Positions 54,709 through 63,895 are shown, numbered from the stretch's first letter. The stretch: DNA of 64,000 bases from Dactylosporangium vinaceum (GCF_019904175.1 NZ_CP061913.1:2976001-3040000); one strand, 5' to 3'. The notes: generated by a model from the letters alone, not told the origin. Numbers and translations: made by a program.

Positions 54709-55280
54709 ATGTCCAAGCGTCTGCTGCCCGCCCTTGCCGTTGCCTGCACCGCGCTGCTGCTCACGGCGGCGTGCGGGAAGACAAGAAGACCGATGCTCCG
54801 GCCGCGGCGAGCTCCGCTGCTCCGGCCGCCTCCACCCCCGCATCCACATCCGCATCCGCCTCGGCTGCGCCGTCCACCCGCGGCTCCGCCAAGGCCGGCA
54901 AGCTCGAGTTCTCCACCGTCGGCAAGATGACCGGAGAGCTGTTCACCAAGGACCCCGACTGCCCGTTCGGGCAGTGGGACGCCAACTCCACCGGCGTGGA
55001 GGCCAAGTACCGCTCGGCCGTTGCGAGCTTCAAGCAGTTCGACTGCTACGAGAAGAAGGGCGCCGCGCTCCCGCACCGCGGGCAGCAGGCCATCTTCGTG
55101 GAGTTCAAGGCGGCCAACGCGGCCAAGGCCTACGCGCAGGACCAGGCTTCGATGTACCCGACGCTCATCGTCGGCAGCACCGTGGTCGTGGGCGGCACCG
55201 GCCTGTCGAAGACCGACATGAAGGCCTGGCTCGCCGACGTCAACGAGACCGCCGGCGGTGCGGGGGAGATCCTCGCCTGA
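54709..55280 (+). pseudogene. Lipoprotein gene with a frameshift after the signal peptide
   Basis: The start frame encodes a perfect lipoprotein signal (MSKRLLPALAVACTALLLTAACGK, lipobox LTAAC, Cys22), with AAAGGA upstream of the ATG at 54709. It then runs into Pro/Arg-rich nonsense and stops at 54930. The frame one base earlier continues as DKKTDAPAAASSAAPAAS, a typical lipoprotein linker, then a folded domain (KLEFSTVGKMTGELF, DCYEKKGAALP, LIVGSTVVVGGTG) to the stop at 55280. One base is missing near 54775-54780. Repaired, the protein would have about 190 residues. Either a true null mutation or a sequencing error. Confidence 0.8.
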
Positions 55281-55339
55281 AGCGGTGTCCCGCTGGGGTG
55301 GTGACGGCGATCCGGCGCCACCCCAGAAAGGGATTCTGC

Positions 55340-57544
55340 GTGACCCCCTCCACCAAACGACGGCCCCGCCTGCGGATCGGACTCGCGGTGAGCGCGGCCG
55401 TCCTGGCCGTCGCCGGCATCGGCGTGTTCGCGATGACGAGCGCGTCGGCCGCCACCGTCGGCCCGATCACCGGCTACGGCGGCAAGTGCGTCGACGTGGC
55501 CGCGGCGAGCTCCGCGAACGGGACGCAGGTGCAGCTGTACACCTGCAACAGCACCGGCGCCCAGCAGTGGACGGTCGGCGACGACGGCACGATCCGGGCC
55601 CTCGGCAAGTGCCTGGACGTCAACGCCGCGAGTTCGGCCAACGGCACGAAGATCCAGATCTACGACTGCAACGGTACCGCCGCGCAGCAGTGGTCGCGCA
55701 ACTCCGACGGCACGCTGCGCTCCCTCGGCAAGTGCCTCGACGCGACCGGCCCGAGCTCGGCCGACGGCACCCCGCTGCAGCTCTGGGACTGCTTCGCGAG
55801 CGCCAACCAGCAGTGGACACTGCCCGGCGGGCCGACGAACCCCACCACCGGGCCGCCGACCACCGGCGGCCCCACCTCCGGCCCGCCGAACAACCCGAAC
55901 AACCCCGACCTCGGGCCCAACGTCTCGGTGTTCGACCCCTCGATGTCGCAGGCCACGATCCAGAGCCGGTTGAACACCGTCTTCAACGGGCAGCAGAGCA
56001 ACCAGTTCGGCGCCCAGCGCTACGCGCTGCTGTTCAAGCCCGGCACCTACAACGTCGACGCCAACGTCGGCTTCTACACGCAGGTCGCCGGCCTCGGCCT
56101 CTCCCCGGACCAGGTCACCATCAACGGGGCCGTGCACGCCGAGGCGGACTGGTTCCAGGGCAACGCGACGCAGAACTTCTGGCGCTCGGCCGAGAACCTG
56201 TCGGTCAACCCGACCGGCGGCACCGACCGGTGGGCCGTGTCCCAGGCCGCGCCGTACCGCCGCATGCACGTGCGCGGCAACCTGCAGCTCGACGACGGCG
56301 GCTGGTCCTCCGGCGGCTGGATCTCCGACTCGGCGATCGACGGGCAGGTCCGCTCCGGCTCGCAGCAGCAGTGGATCACCCGCAACTCGACGATGGGCAG
56401 CTGGACCGGCCAGAACTGGAACATGGTGTTCGTCGGCGACACCAACGCGCCGAGCGGCAACTTCCCCAACCCGCCGTACACCCGGGTCGCGCAGACGCCG
56501 GTGGTGCGGGAGAAGCCGTTCCTCTACGTCGACGCGCTCGGCGCCTACCAGGTGTTCGTGCCGGGGCTGCGGACCAACGCGACGGGCAACTCGTGGCAGG
56601 GCGGCAACCAGCCCGGCAGCTCGCTGCCGATCAGCCGGTTCTCCATCGTGAAGCCCGGAGCCACCGCGGCCTCGATCAACGCCGCCCTCGCCGCCGGGCA
56701 GAACCTGCTGTTCACACCGGGCGTGTACCACGTCAGCGACACGATCCGGGTCACCCGCCCCGACACCGTCGTGCTCGGCCTCGGCCTGGCCACGATCGTG
56801 CCGGACAACGGCGTGACCGCGATGACCGTCGCCGACGTCGACGGCGTGAAGCTGGCCGGCATCCTGTTCGACGCGGGCACCGTCAACTCGCCGGTCCTGC
56901 TCGAGGTCGGGCCCGGCGGCTCCGGTGCCGACCACTCGGCGAACCCCACGTCGCTGCACGACGTGTTCTTCCGCATCGGCGGCGCGACGGTCGGCAAGGC
57001 CACGGTCAGCCTGCGGATCAACTCGAACAACGTGATCGGCGACCACACCTGGATCTGGCGGGCCGACCACGGCAACGGCGGCACCGTCGGCTGGAGCACG
57101 AACACCGCCGCGAACGGCCTGGTCGTGAACGGCGCCAACGTCACGTTCTACGGGCTGTTCGTCGAGCACTACCAGCAGTACCAGGTGATCTGGAACGGCA
57201 ACGGCGGCCGCACGTACTTCTTCCAGAACGAGATCCCCTACGACGTGCCGAACCAGTCCGGCTGGTCGAGCGGCGGCGGGGCGCAGGGCTGGGCCGCGTA
57301 CAAGGTGGCGGCGAACGTCACGGCCCACGAGGCCTGGGGCCTGGGCAGCTACTGCTTCTTCTCCACCAACTCCAGCGTGGTGCTCGGCCACTCGTTCGAG
57401 GTGCCGCAGGCGGCGGGCGTGAAGTTCCACGACATGGTCACGGTCTCGCTCGGCGGCACCGGCACCATCTCGCACGTCATCAACAACACGGGAGCCGCGG
57501 TGAACTCCGGGCACCAGGTCGAGGACCTGGTGAGCTTCCCGTAA
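55340..57544 (+). CDS. Secreted ricin-lectin (CBM13) protein with pectate-lyase-like beta-helix
   Basis: The protein has 734 residues. Signal peptide to about residue 34; lectin beta-trefoil at 35-155, nearly identical to that of the gene at 53122; Pro/Asn/Gly linker at 156-190; then a right-handed beta-helix of about 540 residues (YALLFKPGTYNVDANVGFYT, PDTVVLGLGLATIVPDNG, VTFYGLFVEHYQQYQVIWNG). Streptomyces homologues are often mislabelled adenylyl cyclase; a GH55-like or pectate-lyase-like role on glucans is more credible. The GTG at 55340 has AAAGGG 9 bases upstream. Confidence 0.86.
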   Translation: MTPSTKRRPRLRIGLAVSAAVLAVAGIGVFAMTSASAATVGPITGYGGKCVDVAAASSANGTQVQLYTCNSTGAQQWTVGDDGTIRALGKCLDVNAASSANGTKIQIYDCNGTAAQQWSRNSDGTLRSLGKCLDATGPSSADGTPLQLWDCFASANQQWTLPGGPTNPTTGPPTTGGPTSGPPNNPNNPDLGPNVSVFDPSMSQATIQSRLNTVFNGQQSNQFGAQRYALLFKPGTYNVDANVGFYTQVAGLGLSPDQVTINGAVHAEADWFQGNATQNFWRSAENLSVNPTGGTDRWAVSQAAPYRRMHVRGNLQLDDGGWSSGGWISDSAIDGQVRSGSQQQWITRNSTMGSWTGQNWNMVFVGDTNAPSGNFPNPPYTRVAQTPVVREKPFLYVDALGAYQVFVPGLRTNATGNSWQGGNQPGSSLPISRFSIVKPGATAASINAALAAGQNLLFTPGVYHVSDTIRVTRPDTVVLGLGLATIVPDNGVTAMTVADVDGVKLAGILFDAGTVNSPVLLEVGPGGSGADHSANPTSLHDVFFRIGGATVGKATVSLRINSNNVIGDHTWIWRADHGNGGTVGWSTNTAANGLVVNGANVTFYGLFVEHYQQYQVIWNGNGGRTYFFQNEIPYDVPNQSGWSSGGGAQGWAAYKVAANVTAHEAWGLGSYCFFSTNSSVVLGHSFEVPQAAGVKFHDMVTVSLGGTGTISHVINNTGAAVNSGHQVEDLVSFP

Positions 57545-57556
57545 TAGGCTCGTGCG

Positions 57557-58273
57557 GTGCCGTCCGTGCTGATCCTGGGCGGCACCGGGGAGGCCCGCCG
57601 GCTCGCCTCGGTGCCGCTGCCGGGCTACCGCGTGATCTCCTCCCTCGCCGGCCGCGTCGCCGACCCGGCGCTCCCGGCGGGGGAGGTCCGCGTCGGCGGC
57701 TTCGGCGGCCCGGCCGGCCTGGCGCAGTATCTGCGGGACGAGCGGATCGACGTCGTGGTCGACGCCACGCACCCGTTCGCCGTGCAGATGTCGGGCAACG
57801 CGGCCGCCGCCTGCGCCTGCACCGGCACGAGGCTCGTCGTGCTGCGGCGGCCGGGCTACGACCTGGACCCGTCGTGGCCGCGCGTCGATTCGCTCGAGCA
57901 GGCGGCCGGGCTGCTGCCGGCGCTGGGGGAGCGGGCCTTCATCACCACCGGGCGCCAGGGAATCGGACATTTTCGAGATCTCGCAATATTCTGCCTCGTC
58001 CGCTGCGTCGAGCCGCCCGAGCCGCTGCCCGCCAACTTCACGGTGCTCCTGGATCGGGGGCCGTTCACGGTGGAGGGCGAGATCCGGCTGCTGCGCCGGC
58101 ACCGCATCGACGTGCTCGTCACCAAGGACAGCGGCGGCGCGATGACCGAAGCCAAGCTCGAAGCGGCCCGGAGCCTGGGGATCGCGGTGGTGGTCGTCGA
58201 CCGCCCACCGGTCACCCCAGGCGTCCCCGTCCTGTCTACAGTGGACGAGGTGGCCCGGCTACTGCTTGCGTAG
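57557..58273 (+). CDS. cobK: Precorrin-6A reductase
   Basis: The protein has 238 residues of the CobK/CbiJ class, an NADPH-dependent reductase of the corrin ring. The N-terminal nucleotide-binding motif is VLILGGTGEARRLA; family segments VVVDATHPFAVQMSGNAAAA, FITTGRQGI and LVTKDSGGAMTEAKLEAA are present. It starts at GTG 57557, 12 bases after the beta-helix gene, without a clear RBS. It is separated from the B12 operon by 10 kb, and no riboswitch precedes it. The last 15 bases overlap convergent ileS. Confidence 0.93.
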   Translation: MPSVLILGGTGEARRLASVPLPGYRVISSLAGRVADPALPAGEVRVGGFGGPAGLAQYLRDERIDVVVDATHPFAVQMSGNAAAACACTGTRLVVLRRPGYDLDPSWPRVDSLEQAAGLLPALGERAFITTGRQGIGHFRDLAIFCLVRCVEPPEPLPANFTVLLDRGPFTVEGEIRLLRRHRIDVLVTKDSGGAMTEAKLEAARSLGIAVVVVDRPPVTPGVPVLSTVDEVARLLLA

Positions 58274-61200
58274 CCAGAACGTCAGCCCGGCCGCCGCGTT
58301 CGCGTTCGCGTCCGGCCATCCGGCGCCGGCCCCGAAGGACGTGGCGAGCACCTCGTCGGCGATCGCCGCGGCGTGCTCCTGCAGTGCCGATGCGGTGTCG
58401 GGGTCGTCGGCCCGATACTGCAGCGAGATCCGGTCCGTCACCTCCAGCCCGCTGCTCTTGCGGGCCTCCTGCACCTGCCGGATCACCTCGCGGGCGATGC
58501 CGGCCCGGCGCAGCGCGGGCGTGAGCTGCAGGTCCAGGGCGACCGTCGCCCCGGCGTCGCTGGACACGGCCCAGCCCTCGCGGGGCGTCTCGGTCAGGAA
58601 CACGTCGTCGCGCTCCAGGGTGATCGCCTCGCCGCCGACGTCGACGCTCGCCGTGCCGGTGGTGCGGAAACCCTCGCCGAGCACCGCCGCGTCGGCGGCC
58701 GCGACCGCCTTGGCGATCTCCTGGACCCGCTTGCCGTAGCGCTTGCCGAGCGAGCGGAAGTTGGCCTTGGCCGTGGTGTTGACGAGGGAGCCGGTGAGCG
58801 GCTCGACCGCCTGCACGTTGAGCTCCTCGGCCAGCAGCTCCAGCAGCTCCGGGCCGAGCTCGTCGAACCCCTGCGCCGAGACGAGGACCCGCGACAGCGG
58901 CTGGCGGGTCTTGACCGTCGCGTCCGCGCGGGCGGCCCGGCCCATCTCGACGAGCCGCCGCACGAGCGCCATCCGCTCGGCCAGGCCCGGGTCGACACGT
59001 GACGGGTCCGCGACCGGGTAGGGCGCCAGATGTACCGACTCCGGAGCTCCCCGGTCGGTCGGGACGACGAGGTCCTGCCAGACCCGCTCGGTCACGAACG
59101 GTGTGAGCGGGGCCATGAGCAGCGTGACGGTCGTGACCGCCTCGTGCAGCGTGGCCAGGGCCGCCGGGTCGCCGCGCCAGAACCGCCGCCGGGCCCGCCG
59201 CACGTACCAGTTCGACAGGTCGTCGACGAACTGGGCGAGCAGCCGCCCGGCCCGCTGGGTGTCGAAGGCCGCCATGGCCGCGTCCACGTCGCCGACGAGC
59301 CGGTTGAGCTCGGAGACGACCCACCGGTCGAGCACCGGCCGCTCGCGCAGCGGCACCGTCGCATCGGGTGTCCAGCCGGCGGTGCGCGCGTAGAGGCTCT
59401 GGAACGCCACGGTGTTCCAGTACGTGAGCAGGACCTTCCGCACCACCTCCTGGATGAGCGTGTGCCCCACCCGCCGGGCCGACCACGGCGAGCCCACGGC
59501 GGCCATGAACCAGCGCACGGCGTCGGCACCGTGGCGCTCCAGCAGCTCCATCGGGTCGAGGATGTTGCCGAGGTGCTTGGACATCTTGCGGCCGTCCTCG
59601 GCCTGGATGTGCCCGAGGCAGACGACGTTGCGGTAGCTCGACCGGTCGAACACGAGCGTGCCCACGGCCATCAGCGTGTAGAACCAGCCGCGGGTCTGGT
59701 CGATCGCCTCCGAGATGAAGTCGGCCGGGTAGCTCTTCTCGAACGTCTCGGCGTTGCGGTGCGGGTAGCCGTACTGCGCGAACGGCATGGCGCCCGAGTC
59801 GTACCAGCCGTCGATGACCTCGGGCACCCGCCGGGCGGTGCCGCCGCACTCGCCGCACGGCAGCGTGACCTCGTCGATGTAGGGCCGGTGCGGGTCGAGG
59901 CCCGTCACGTCGCGCCCGGCCCGCTCGCTGAGCTCGGCGAGGGACCCGATGCAGGTCAGGTGCCCTTCGTCGCACCGCCAGATCGGCAGCGGCGTGCCCC
60001 AGTAACGCTTGCGCGACAGCGCCCAGTCGACGTTGTTGGTGAGCCAGTCGCCGTAGCGGCCGTGCTTGATCGACTCCGGGTGCCAGCCGGTGCTCTCGTT
60101 CTCCCGCAGCAGCGCGTCCTTGATCTGCGTGGTGCGGATGTACCAGGAGGGCTGCGCGTAGTACAGCAGCGGCGTGTGGCAGCGCCAGCAGTGCGGGTAC
60201 GAGTGCTCGTACTGCACGTGCCGGAAGAGCGCGCCGTGCTCGCGCAGCGTCGCGGTGAGGACCGCGTCGGCGTCCTTGAAGAACAGGCCGCCGACCAGGT
60301 CCAGGCCGTCCTCGAACCGGCCGTCGGGGGCGATCGGGTTGATCATCGGCAGGTCGTAGGCCCGGCAGGTGGCGTAGTCGTCGGCGCCGAACGCGGGCGC
60401 CTGGTGGACGAGGCCGGTGCCGTCCTCGGTGGTGACGTACGTGCCGAGGACGACGAAGTTCGCGCCCTCCAGGGGCACCAGGTCGAACGGCCGCCGGTAG
60501 GTCCAGCGCTCCATCTCCTTGCCGGTGAACGCCTCTCCGGTGAGCGTCCAGCCCTCGCCGAGCGCCTTGCCGACCAGCGGTTCGGCCACGACCAGCCGCT
60601 CGGTGCCGTCGGTCGCCACGACATAGGAGACATCCGGGTGTACCGCCACGGCCGTGTTGGACACGAGCGTCCACGGTGTCGTGGTCCAGATCAGCAGCGC
60701 CGCGGCCCCGCTCAGCGGCCCCGACGTCAGCGGGAACCGCACGTACACCGACGGGTCGGTCACGGTTTCGTAGCCCTGGGCCACCTCGTGGTCGGACAGG
60801 CCCGTCTGGTCGCGCGGGCACCACGGCGCCACCCGGAAGTCCTCGACGAGGAGCCCCTTGTCGAAGATCTGCTTGAGCGACCACCACACGGACTCGATGT
60901 ACGACGGGTCCATGGTCCGGTAGGCCCCGGCCATGTCGACCCAGTAACCCATCCGCTCGGTGAGCCGCCCGAACGCGTCGGTGTGCCGGGTCACCGACTC
61001 GCGGCACCGGGCATTGAACTCGGCGACCCCGTAGGCCTCGATGTCCTGCTTGCCGGTGAAGCCGAGCTCCTTCTCCACGGCCAGCTCGACCGGCAGCCCG
61101 TGGCAGTCCCAGCCGGCCTTGCGGGCGACGTGGAAGCCCTTCATGGTCTTGTAGCGGGGGAACACGTCCTTGAACACGCGCGCCTCGATGTGGTGTGCGC

Positions 61201-61363
61201 CCGGCATGCCGTTGGCGGTGGGCGGCCCCTCGTAGAACACCCACTCCGGCCTGCCCTCGGATCGGGCCAGGCTGAGCCCGAACACATCGCGCTCCTGCCA
61301 GAGCGCGAGCACCTGATGATCCAGCGCAGACAGGTCCACCTGCGCCGGCACCGGCCGATACAT
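58259..61363 (-). CDS. ileS: Isoleucyl-tRNA synthetase
   Basis: The protein has 1034 residues. Class I signatures: the HIGH-like motif PPTANGMPGAHH near residues 47-58, and KMSKH (for KMSKS) near 593. The CP1 editing domain contains LIWTTTPWTLVSNTAVAV. The GMPGAHH form is that of the eukaryote-like IleS2 type, which is often less sensitive to mupirocin; this is family knowledge, not shown here. The ATG at 61363 has SD GGAGAGG 9 bases upstream, inside the T-box leader. The 3' end overlaps cobK. Confidence 0.97.
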   Translation of the reverse strand: MYRPVPAQVDLSALDHQVLALWQERDVFGLSLARSEGRPEWVFYEGPPTANGMPGAHHIEARVFKDVFPRYKTMKGFHVARKAGWDCHGLPVELAVEKELGFTGKQDIEAYGVAEFNARCRESVTRHTDAFGRLTERMGYWVDMAGAYRTMDPSYIESVWWSLKQIFDKGLLVEDFRVAPWCPRDQTGLSDHEVAQGYETVTDPSVYVRFPLTSGPLSGAAALLIWTTTPWTLVSNTAVAVHPDVSYVVATDGTERLVVAEPLVGKALGEGWTLTGEAFTGKEMERWTYRRPFDLVPLEGANFVVLGTYVTTEDGTGLVHQAPAFGADDYATCRAYDLPMINPIAPDGRFEDGLDLVGGLFFKDADAVLTATLREHGALFRHVQYEHSYPHCWRCHTPLLYYAQPSWYIRTTQIKDALLRENESTGWHPESIKHGRYGDWLTNNVDWALSRKRYWGTPLPIWRCDEGHLTCIGSLAELSERAGRDVTGLDPHRPYIDEVTLPCGECGGTARRVPEVIDGWYDSGAMPFAQYGYPHRNAETFEKSYPADFISEAIDQTRGWFYTLMAVGTLVFDRSSYRNVVCLGHIQAEDGRKMSKHLGNILDPMELLERHGADAVRWFMAAVGSPWSARRVGHTLIQEVVRKVLLTYWNTVAFQSLYARTAGWTPDATVPLRERPVLDRWVVSELNRLVGDVDAAMAAFDTQRAGRLLAQFVDDLSNWYVRRARRRFWRGDPAALATLHEAVTTVTLLMAPLTPFVTERVWQDLVVPTDRGAPESVHLAPYPVADPSRVDPGLAERMALVRRLVEMGRAARADATVKTRQPLSRVLVSAQGFDELGPELLELLAEELNVQAVEPLTGSLVNTTAKANFRSLGKRYGKRVQEIAKAVAAADAAVLGEGFRTTGTASVDVGGEAITLERDDVFLTETPREGWAVSSDAGATVALDLQLTPALRRAGIAREVIRQVQEARKSSGLEVTDRISLQYRADDPDTASALQEHAAAIADEVLATSFGAGAGWPDANANAAAGLTFWLRKQ

Positions 61364-61572
61364 GATCTTGTACCTCTCCGTCGGTCTTCACGGACAGAGG
61401 GACGAGGCCGCAGCCCCGCGGTACCACCCTCCTTGGCCGTGTTTCGACACAGCCCACTCTTGTCCAGCCACGGCTCCGGGGTGATCTTCTCCCCGCGCAC
61501 ACCTGCCGGGCTTCCACCGTCCCCGGTTCGCTCAAGGCTGCGTGCGGGGGTACTCGTCCCCTTCAACACCTG
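61364..61572 (-). promoter_or_regulatory. ileS T-box riboswitch (translational type)
   Basis: On the minus strand the T-box core AAGGAGGGTGGTACCGCGG is at 61434-61416. A long stem I carries AGTA in the left side of the specifier loop and GAAGATCA on the right, so the specifier codon is ATC (61485-61483), as expected for tRNA-Ile. The apical part reads GGGGACGGTGGAAGCCC. Near the gene, CCTCTGTCCG can pair with CGGAGAGG, hiding the SD, so uncharged tRNA would release translation. A TATACT -10 box lies at 61584-61579. Confidence 0.95.
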
Positions 61573-61676
61573 CGCCGAAGTATAGGCCGACCGGGCGCGG
61601 CACGCTTTGGGGATACAAGCGCCCGGACGGCCCGTCTACTGTTCTGGCAACGACGACGAACAGGGTGGACCACAAC

Positions 61677-62057
61677 ATGAGCGACTACGACGACGGCGGC
61701 CAGCTCGACCCGGGCTACACCGGCGACGAGCAGCCGGACACGTTCGGCCACGGCGACACCGACCTCGGCCACTTCGAGACCGGCCAGGACCACAGCGCGA
61801 TGGAGCAGCTCCACGCCGACCACGGCTCCGAGAGCGACCTGCAGAGCCAGTTCGGCGTGTTCGAGCACGACACCCACCAGGCTGAGTCGACAGCCCTCGA
61901 GCACGGGCAGCACGTCGCCTACAGCGCCGGCTACGACGAGGGCGAGCAGCCGTCGTTCACCGGCGGCGACATCGACGACCTGCACGCCCGCCTCGGCGGC
62001 CTGGGCGGCGAGGACGAGCCCGGCGCCTCCGCGGGCCTCGGCGTGGCCTCGAACTGA
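61677..62057 (+). CDS. Acidic His-rich protein, paralogue of the protein at 36540
   Basis: The protein has 126 residues, very acidic with many His, no signal peptide and no Cys. Residues 37-84 align without a gap to residues 17-64 of the protein at 36540 (16 of 48 identical). Both begin MSD-(F/Y)-D, share SQFGVFEHD/SQYGILEQD and end with Gly-rich acidic tails. GGTGGA is 8 bases before the ATG. It diverges from the ileS T-box, with about 100 bases between the two starts of transcription. Terminated by a perfect hairpin. Function unknown; metal or nucleic-acid-mimic roles are only guesses. Confidence 0.7.
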   Translation: MSDYDDGGQLDPGYTGDEQPDTFGHGDTDLGHFETGQDHSAMEQLHADHGSESDLQSQFGVFEHDTHQAESTALEHGQHVAYSAGYDEGEQPSFTGGDIDDLHARLGGLGGEDEPGASAGLGVASN

Positions 62058-62069
62058 GCACTTCGGAGC

Positions 62070-62094
62070 AGCCCCGGCCGCCGCGGCCGGGGCT
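62070..62094. terminator. Bidirectional terminator hairpin
   Basis: A perfect AGCCCCGGCC/GGCCGGGGCT stem (62070-62079, 62085-62094) with a 5-base loop lies between the acidic protein gene and the convergent siderophore reductase gene. Confidence 0.8.
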
Positions 62095-62098
62095 TGCT

Positions 62099-62866
62099 TC
62101 AGTCGCCTTCCGGCACCGCCGCCTCCTTGATCAGGTCGTCCTCGCTCGCCCCGCGCCGCCAGTATCCGGTGAACTTCACCCGTCGCCTGTCGAACCCGCG
62201 CTCGTGCACCAGATGCCGGCGCAGCGCGCGGATCTCACCGGACTCGCCGGCGATGAACGCATACGGCGTGCCCGCCGGTAGCACCGCCGCCCGCACCGGG
62301 CCGAGCAGCCCGGCCGGGCAGTGCACGACGCCCGGCGCGCAGCGGGCCGGCGCGGCCGCGACGAACGTGTGCACCGGCAGGCTGTCGCCGACGTGGGCCC
62401 GGATCGCGGCCAGGGCCGGCACCGCCGTCTCGTCCCCGGCCAGCAGGACCCAGTCGGTGCCGTCCGGCGGCAGGAAGTCGACGCCGCCGTTGTCGGTGAC
62501 CGTCGGGCCGAGCACCAGCAGCCGGTCGCCGGCCTGCGCCCGCGCCGCCCACCGGTTGGCCGGCCCGCCGCCCGGGTGCAGCGCGAAGTCCACGTCGAAC
62601 TCGTCCGGCCGGTGCGCGGCGACGGTGTACGTGCGCATGACGGCGCGCACCGCCGGGTCCATGGCCCGCCACCCGGGATACCAGTCGGGGGTCCGCGGCA
62701 CGATCGCCGTGGACTGGCCGGGGGCCGGGAAGAACAGCTTGCAGCGCTGATCCCGGCCGCCGCTGGCGAAGGCGCCGAGCTGCGGCCCGGCGAACGTCAG
62801 CCGGACGGCCGAGGGCGTCAGCCGGGACCGCGCGGTGACCCGCACATCGAAGAAGTCATAGGTCAT
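62099..62866 (-). CDS. Siderophore-interacting FAD-binding reductase
   Basis: The protein has 255 residues of the SIP/ViuB family. The FAD motif RTYTVA is near residue 76, and the NAD(P)-binding region has LLAGDETAVPALAAI. The C-terminal helix is GYWRRGASEDDLI. It reduces ferric iron in an imported siderophore, releasing Fe(II). The ATG overlaps the stop of the binding-protein gene (ATGA), so the two are coupled and both lie behind the iron box. Confidence 0.93.
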   Translation of the reverse strand: MTYDFFDVRVTARSRLTPSAVRLTFAGPQLGAFASGGRDQRCKLFFPAPGQSTAIVPRTPDWYPGWRAMDPAVRAVMRTYTVAAHRPDEFDVDFALHPGGGPANRWAARAQAGDRLLVLGPTVTDNGGVDFLPPDGTDWVLLAGDETAVPALAAIRAHVGDSLPVHTFVAAAPARCAPGVVHCPAGLLGPVRAAVLPAGTPYAFIAGESGEIRALRRHLVHERGFDRRRVKFTGYWRRGASEDDLIKEAAVPEGD

Positions 62867-63867
62867 GCGGTGACCTTCTTCGCTCCCGACAGGGCCTTGG
62901 CGAGGGTGTCGAGCGCGCCCGCGCACCCGGTGTAGCTGAACCGCGGCTCGCTCTGCCACGGCACGATCTGGGCGGCCTTGACCGCCGGCAGGCTCGCCCA
63001 GGTCGGCTTGGCGGCGAGGTCCTTGGGCTGCAGCGCCTGGGAGCGGTTGTCGAGCAGTATCACGTCGGCCTTGTACTTGTCCGCGTTCTCCCAGCTCAGG
63101 TTCTCGAAGTAGCCTCCGGAGACGGCGGTCGGGGCGATGACCTCGACGCCGAGCTCCCGGTAGTAGCTCAGCTCGCCGTAGACCTTGGGGTCGCAGACGT
63201 ACAGCAGGTCGGGGCTCGCCGACGCGGCCAGGACCTTGAGGCTCCCGTTGGCCTTCACCGCCGCCCTGACCGCCGCCGCGGCCGTGTCGAACTGCGCCTG
63301 GCCGGCCGTCGGGTCGCCGCCCAGCGCCTTGGCCAGGTCGGCGTAGCGCTTGATGACGGTGGCCAGCGAGGTCCGCGACACGGTGAGGCCGATGCTCGGG
63401 GCCAGGCCGAGGATCTTGTCCTTGCTGTCCTCGGGGACGTACCAGAGCTGGTTCGCCTCGTACATGTTGGTGATCAGCAGCTCGGGGCGCAGCGCGGCGT
63501 ACTTCTCGATGTTGAACTCGCCCCACGCGTTGCCCAGCGACTCGACCTTGGCCGGGTCGAGCCCGCCGGCCAGCGGATCCTTGCCGCCGTCGGCCGCCTT
63601 GAGCGGGCCGAACGTGCCGGCGAACGCGGTGACGCCGAAGTCGTGGAGCGCGGCCGCGGTGCCGACGTAGGCGACGACCCGCTTCGGCGTGGTGCCCAGG
63701 TTGACGGCGGTGCCGCGGTCGTCGGTGAAGGCGAACGGACCGCCGCCCCCGCCCCCGCCGCCGCCGCTCGCGGCCGGGTCGGAGCCGGTGCCGTCGCCGC
63801 AGGCCGCGAGCGCGCCGAGGCCGAGGACGCCGGCGAGCAGGCCGCGGCGGGAAACGGTCAAAGCCAT
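62863..63867 (-). CDS. Iron-siderophore ABC transporter substrate-binding lipoprotein
   Basis: The protein has 334 residues. The N-terminus carries SRRGLLAGVLGLGALAACGD, a Tat-type signal joined to a lipobox (LAAC), and a poly-Gly linker of nine residues. The mature part is a periplasmic-binding type III fold (PKRVVAYVGTAAALHDFGVT, PELLITNMYEANQLW, KADVILLDNRSQALQP). It captures a ferric siderophore at the membrane. The ATG at 63867 has GAGGAGG 9 bases upstream; a GTG at 63885 overlaps that RBS and is rejected. Confidence 0.92.
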   Translation of the reverse strand: MALTVSRRGLLAGVLGLGALAACGDGTGSDPAASGGGGGGGGGPFAFTDDRGTAVNLGTTPKRVVAYVGTAAALHDFGVTAFAGTFGPLKAADGGKDPLAGGLDPAKVESLGNAWGEFNIEKYAALRPELLITNMYEANQLWYVPEDSKDKILGLAPSIGLTVSRTSLATVIKRYADLAKALGGDPTAGQAQFDTAAAAVRAAVKANGSLKVLAASASPDLLYVCDPKVYGELSYYRELGVEVIAPTAVSGGYFENLSWENADKYKADVILLDNRSQALQPKDLAAKPTWASLPAVKAAQIVPWQSEPRFSYTGCAGALDTLAKALSGAKKVTA

Positions 63868-63895
63868 GGTGGGTTGCCTCCTCACACGTGAGAGC

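Noticed and set aside
58236..61535. A second long minus-strand frame over ileS
   Set aside because: Its composition is Arg/Gly/Pro-rich and it lacks synthetase motifs, which are all in the 58259-61363 frame.
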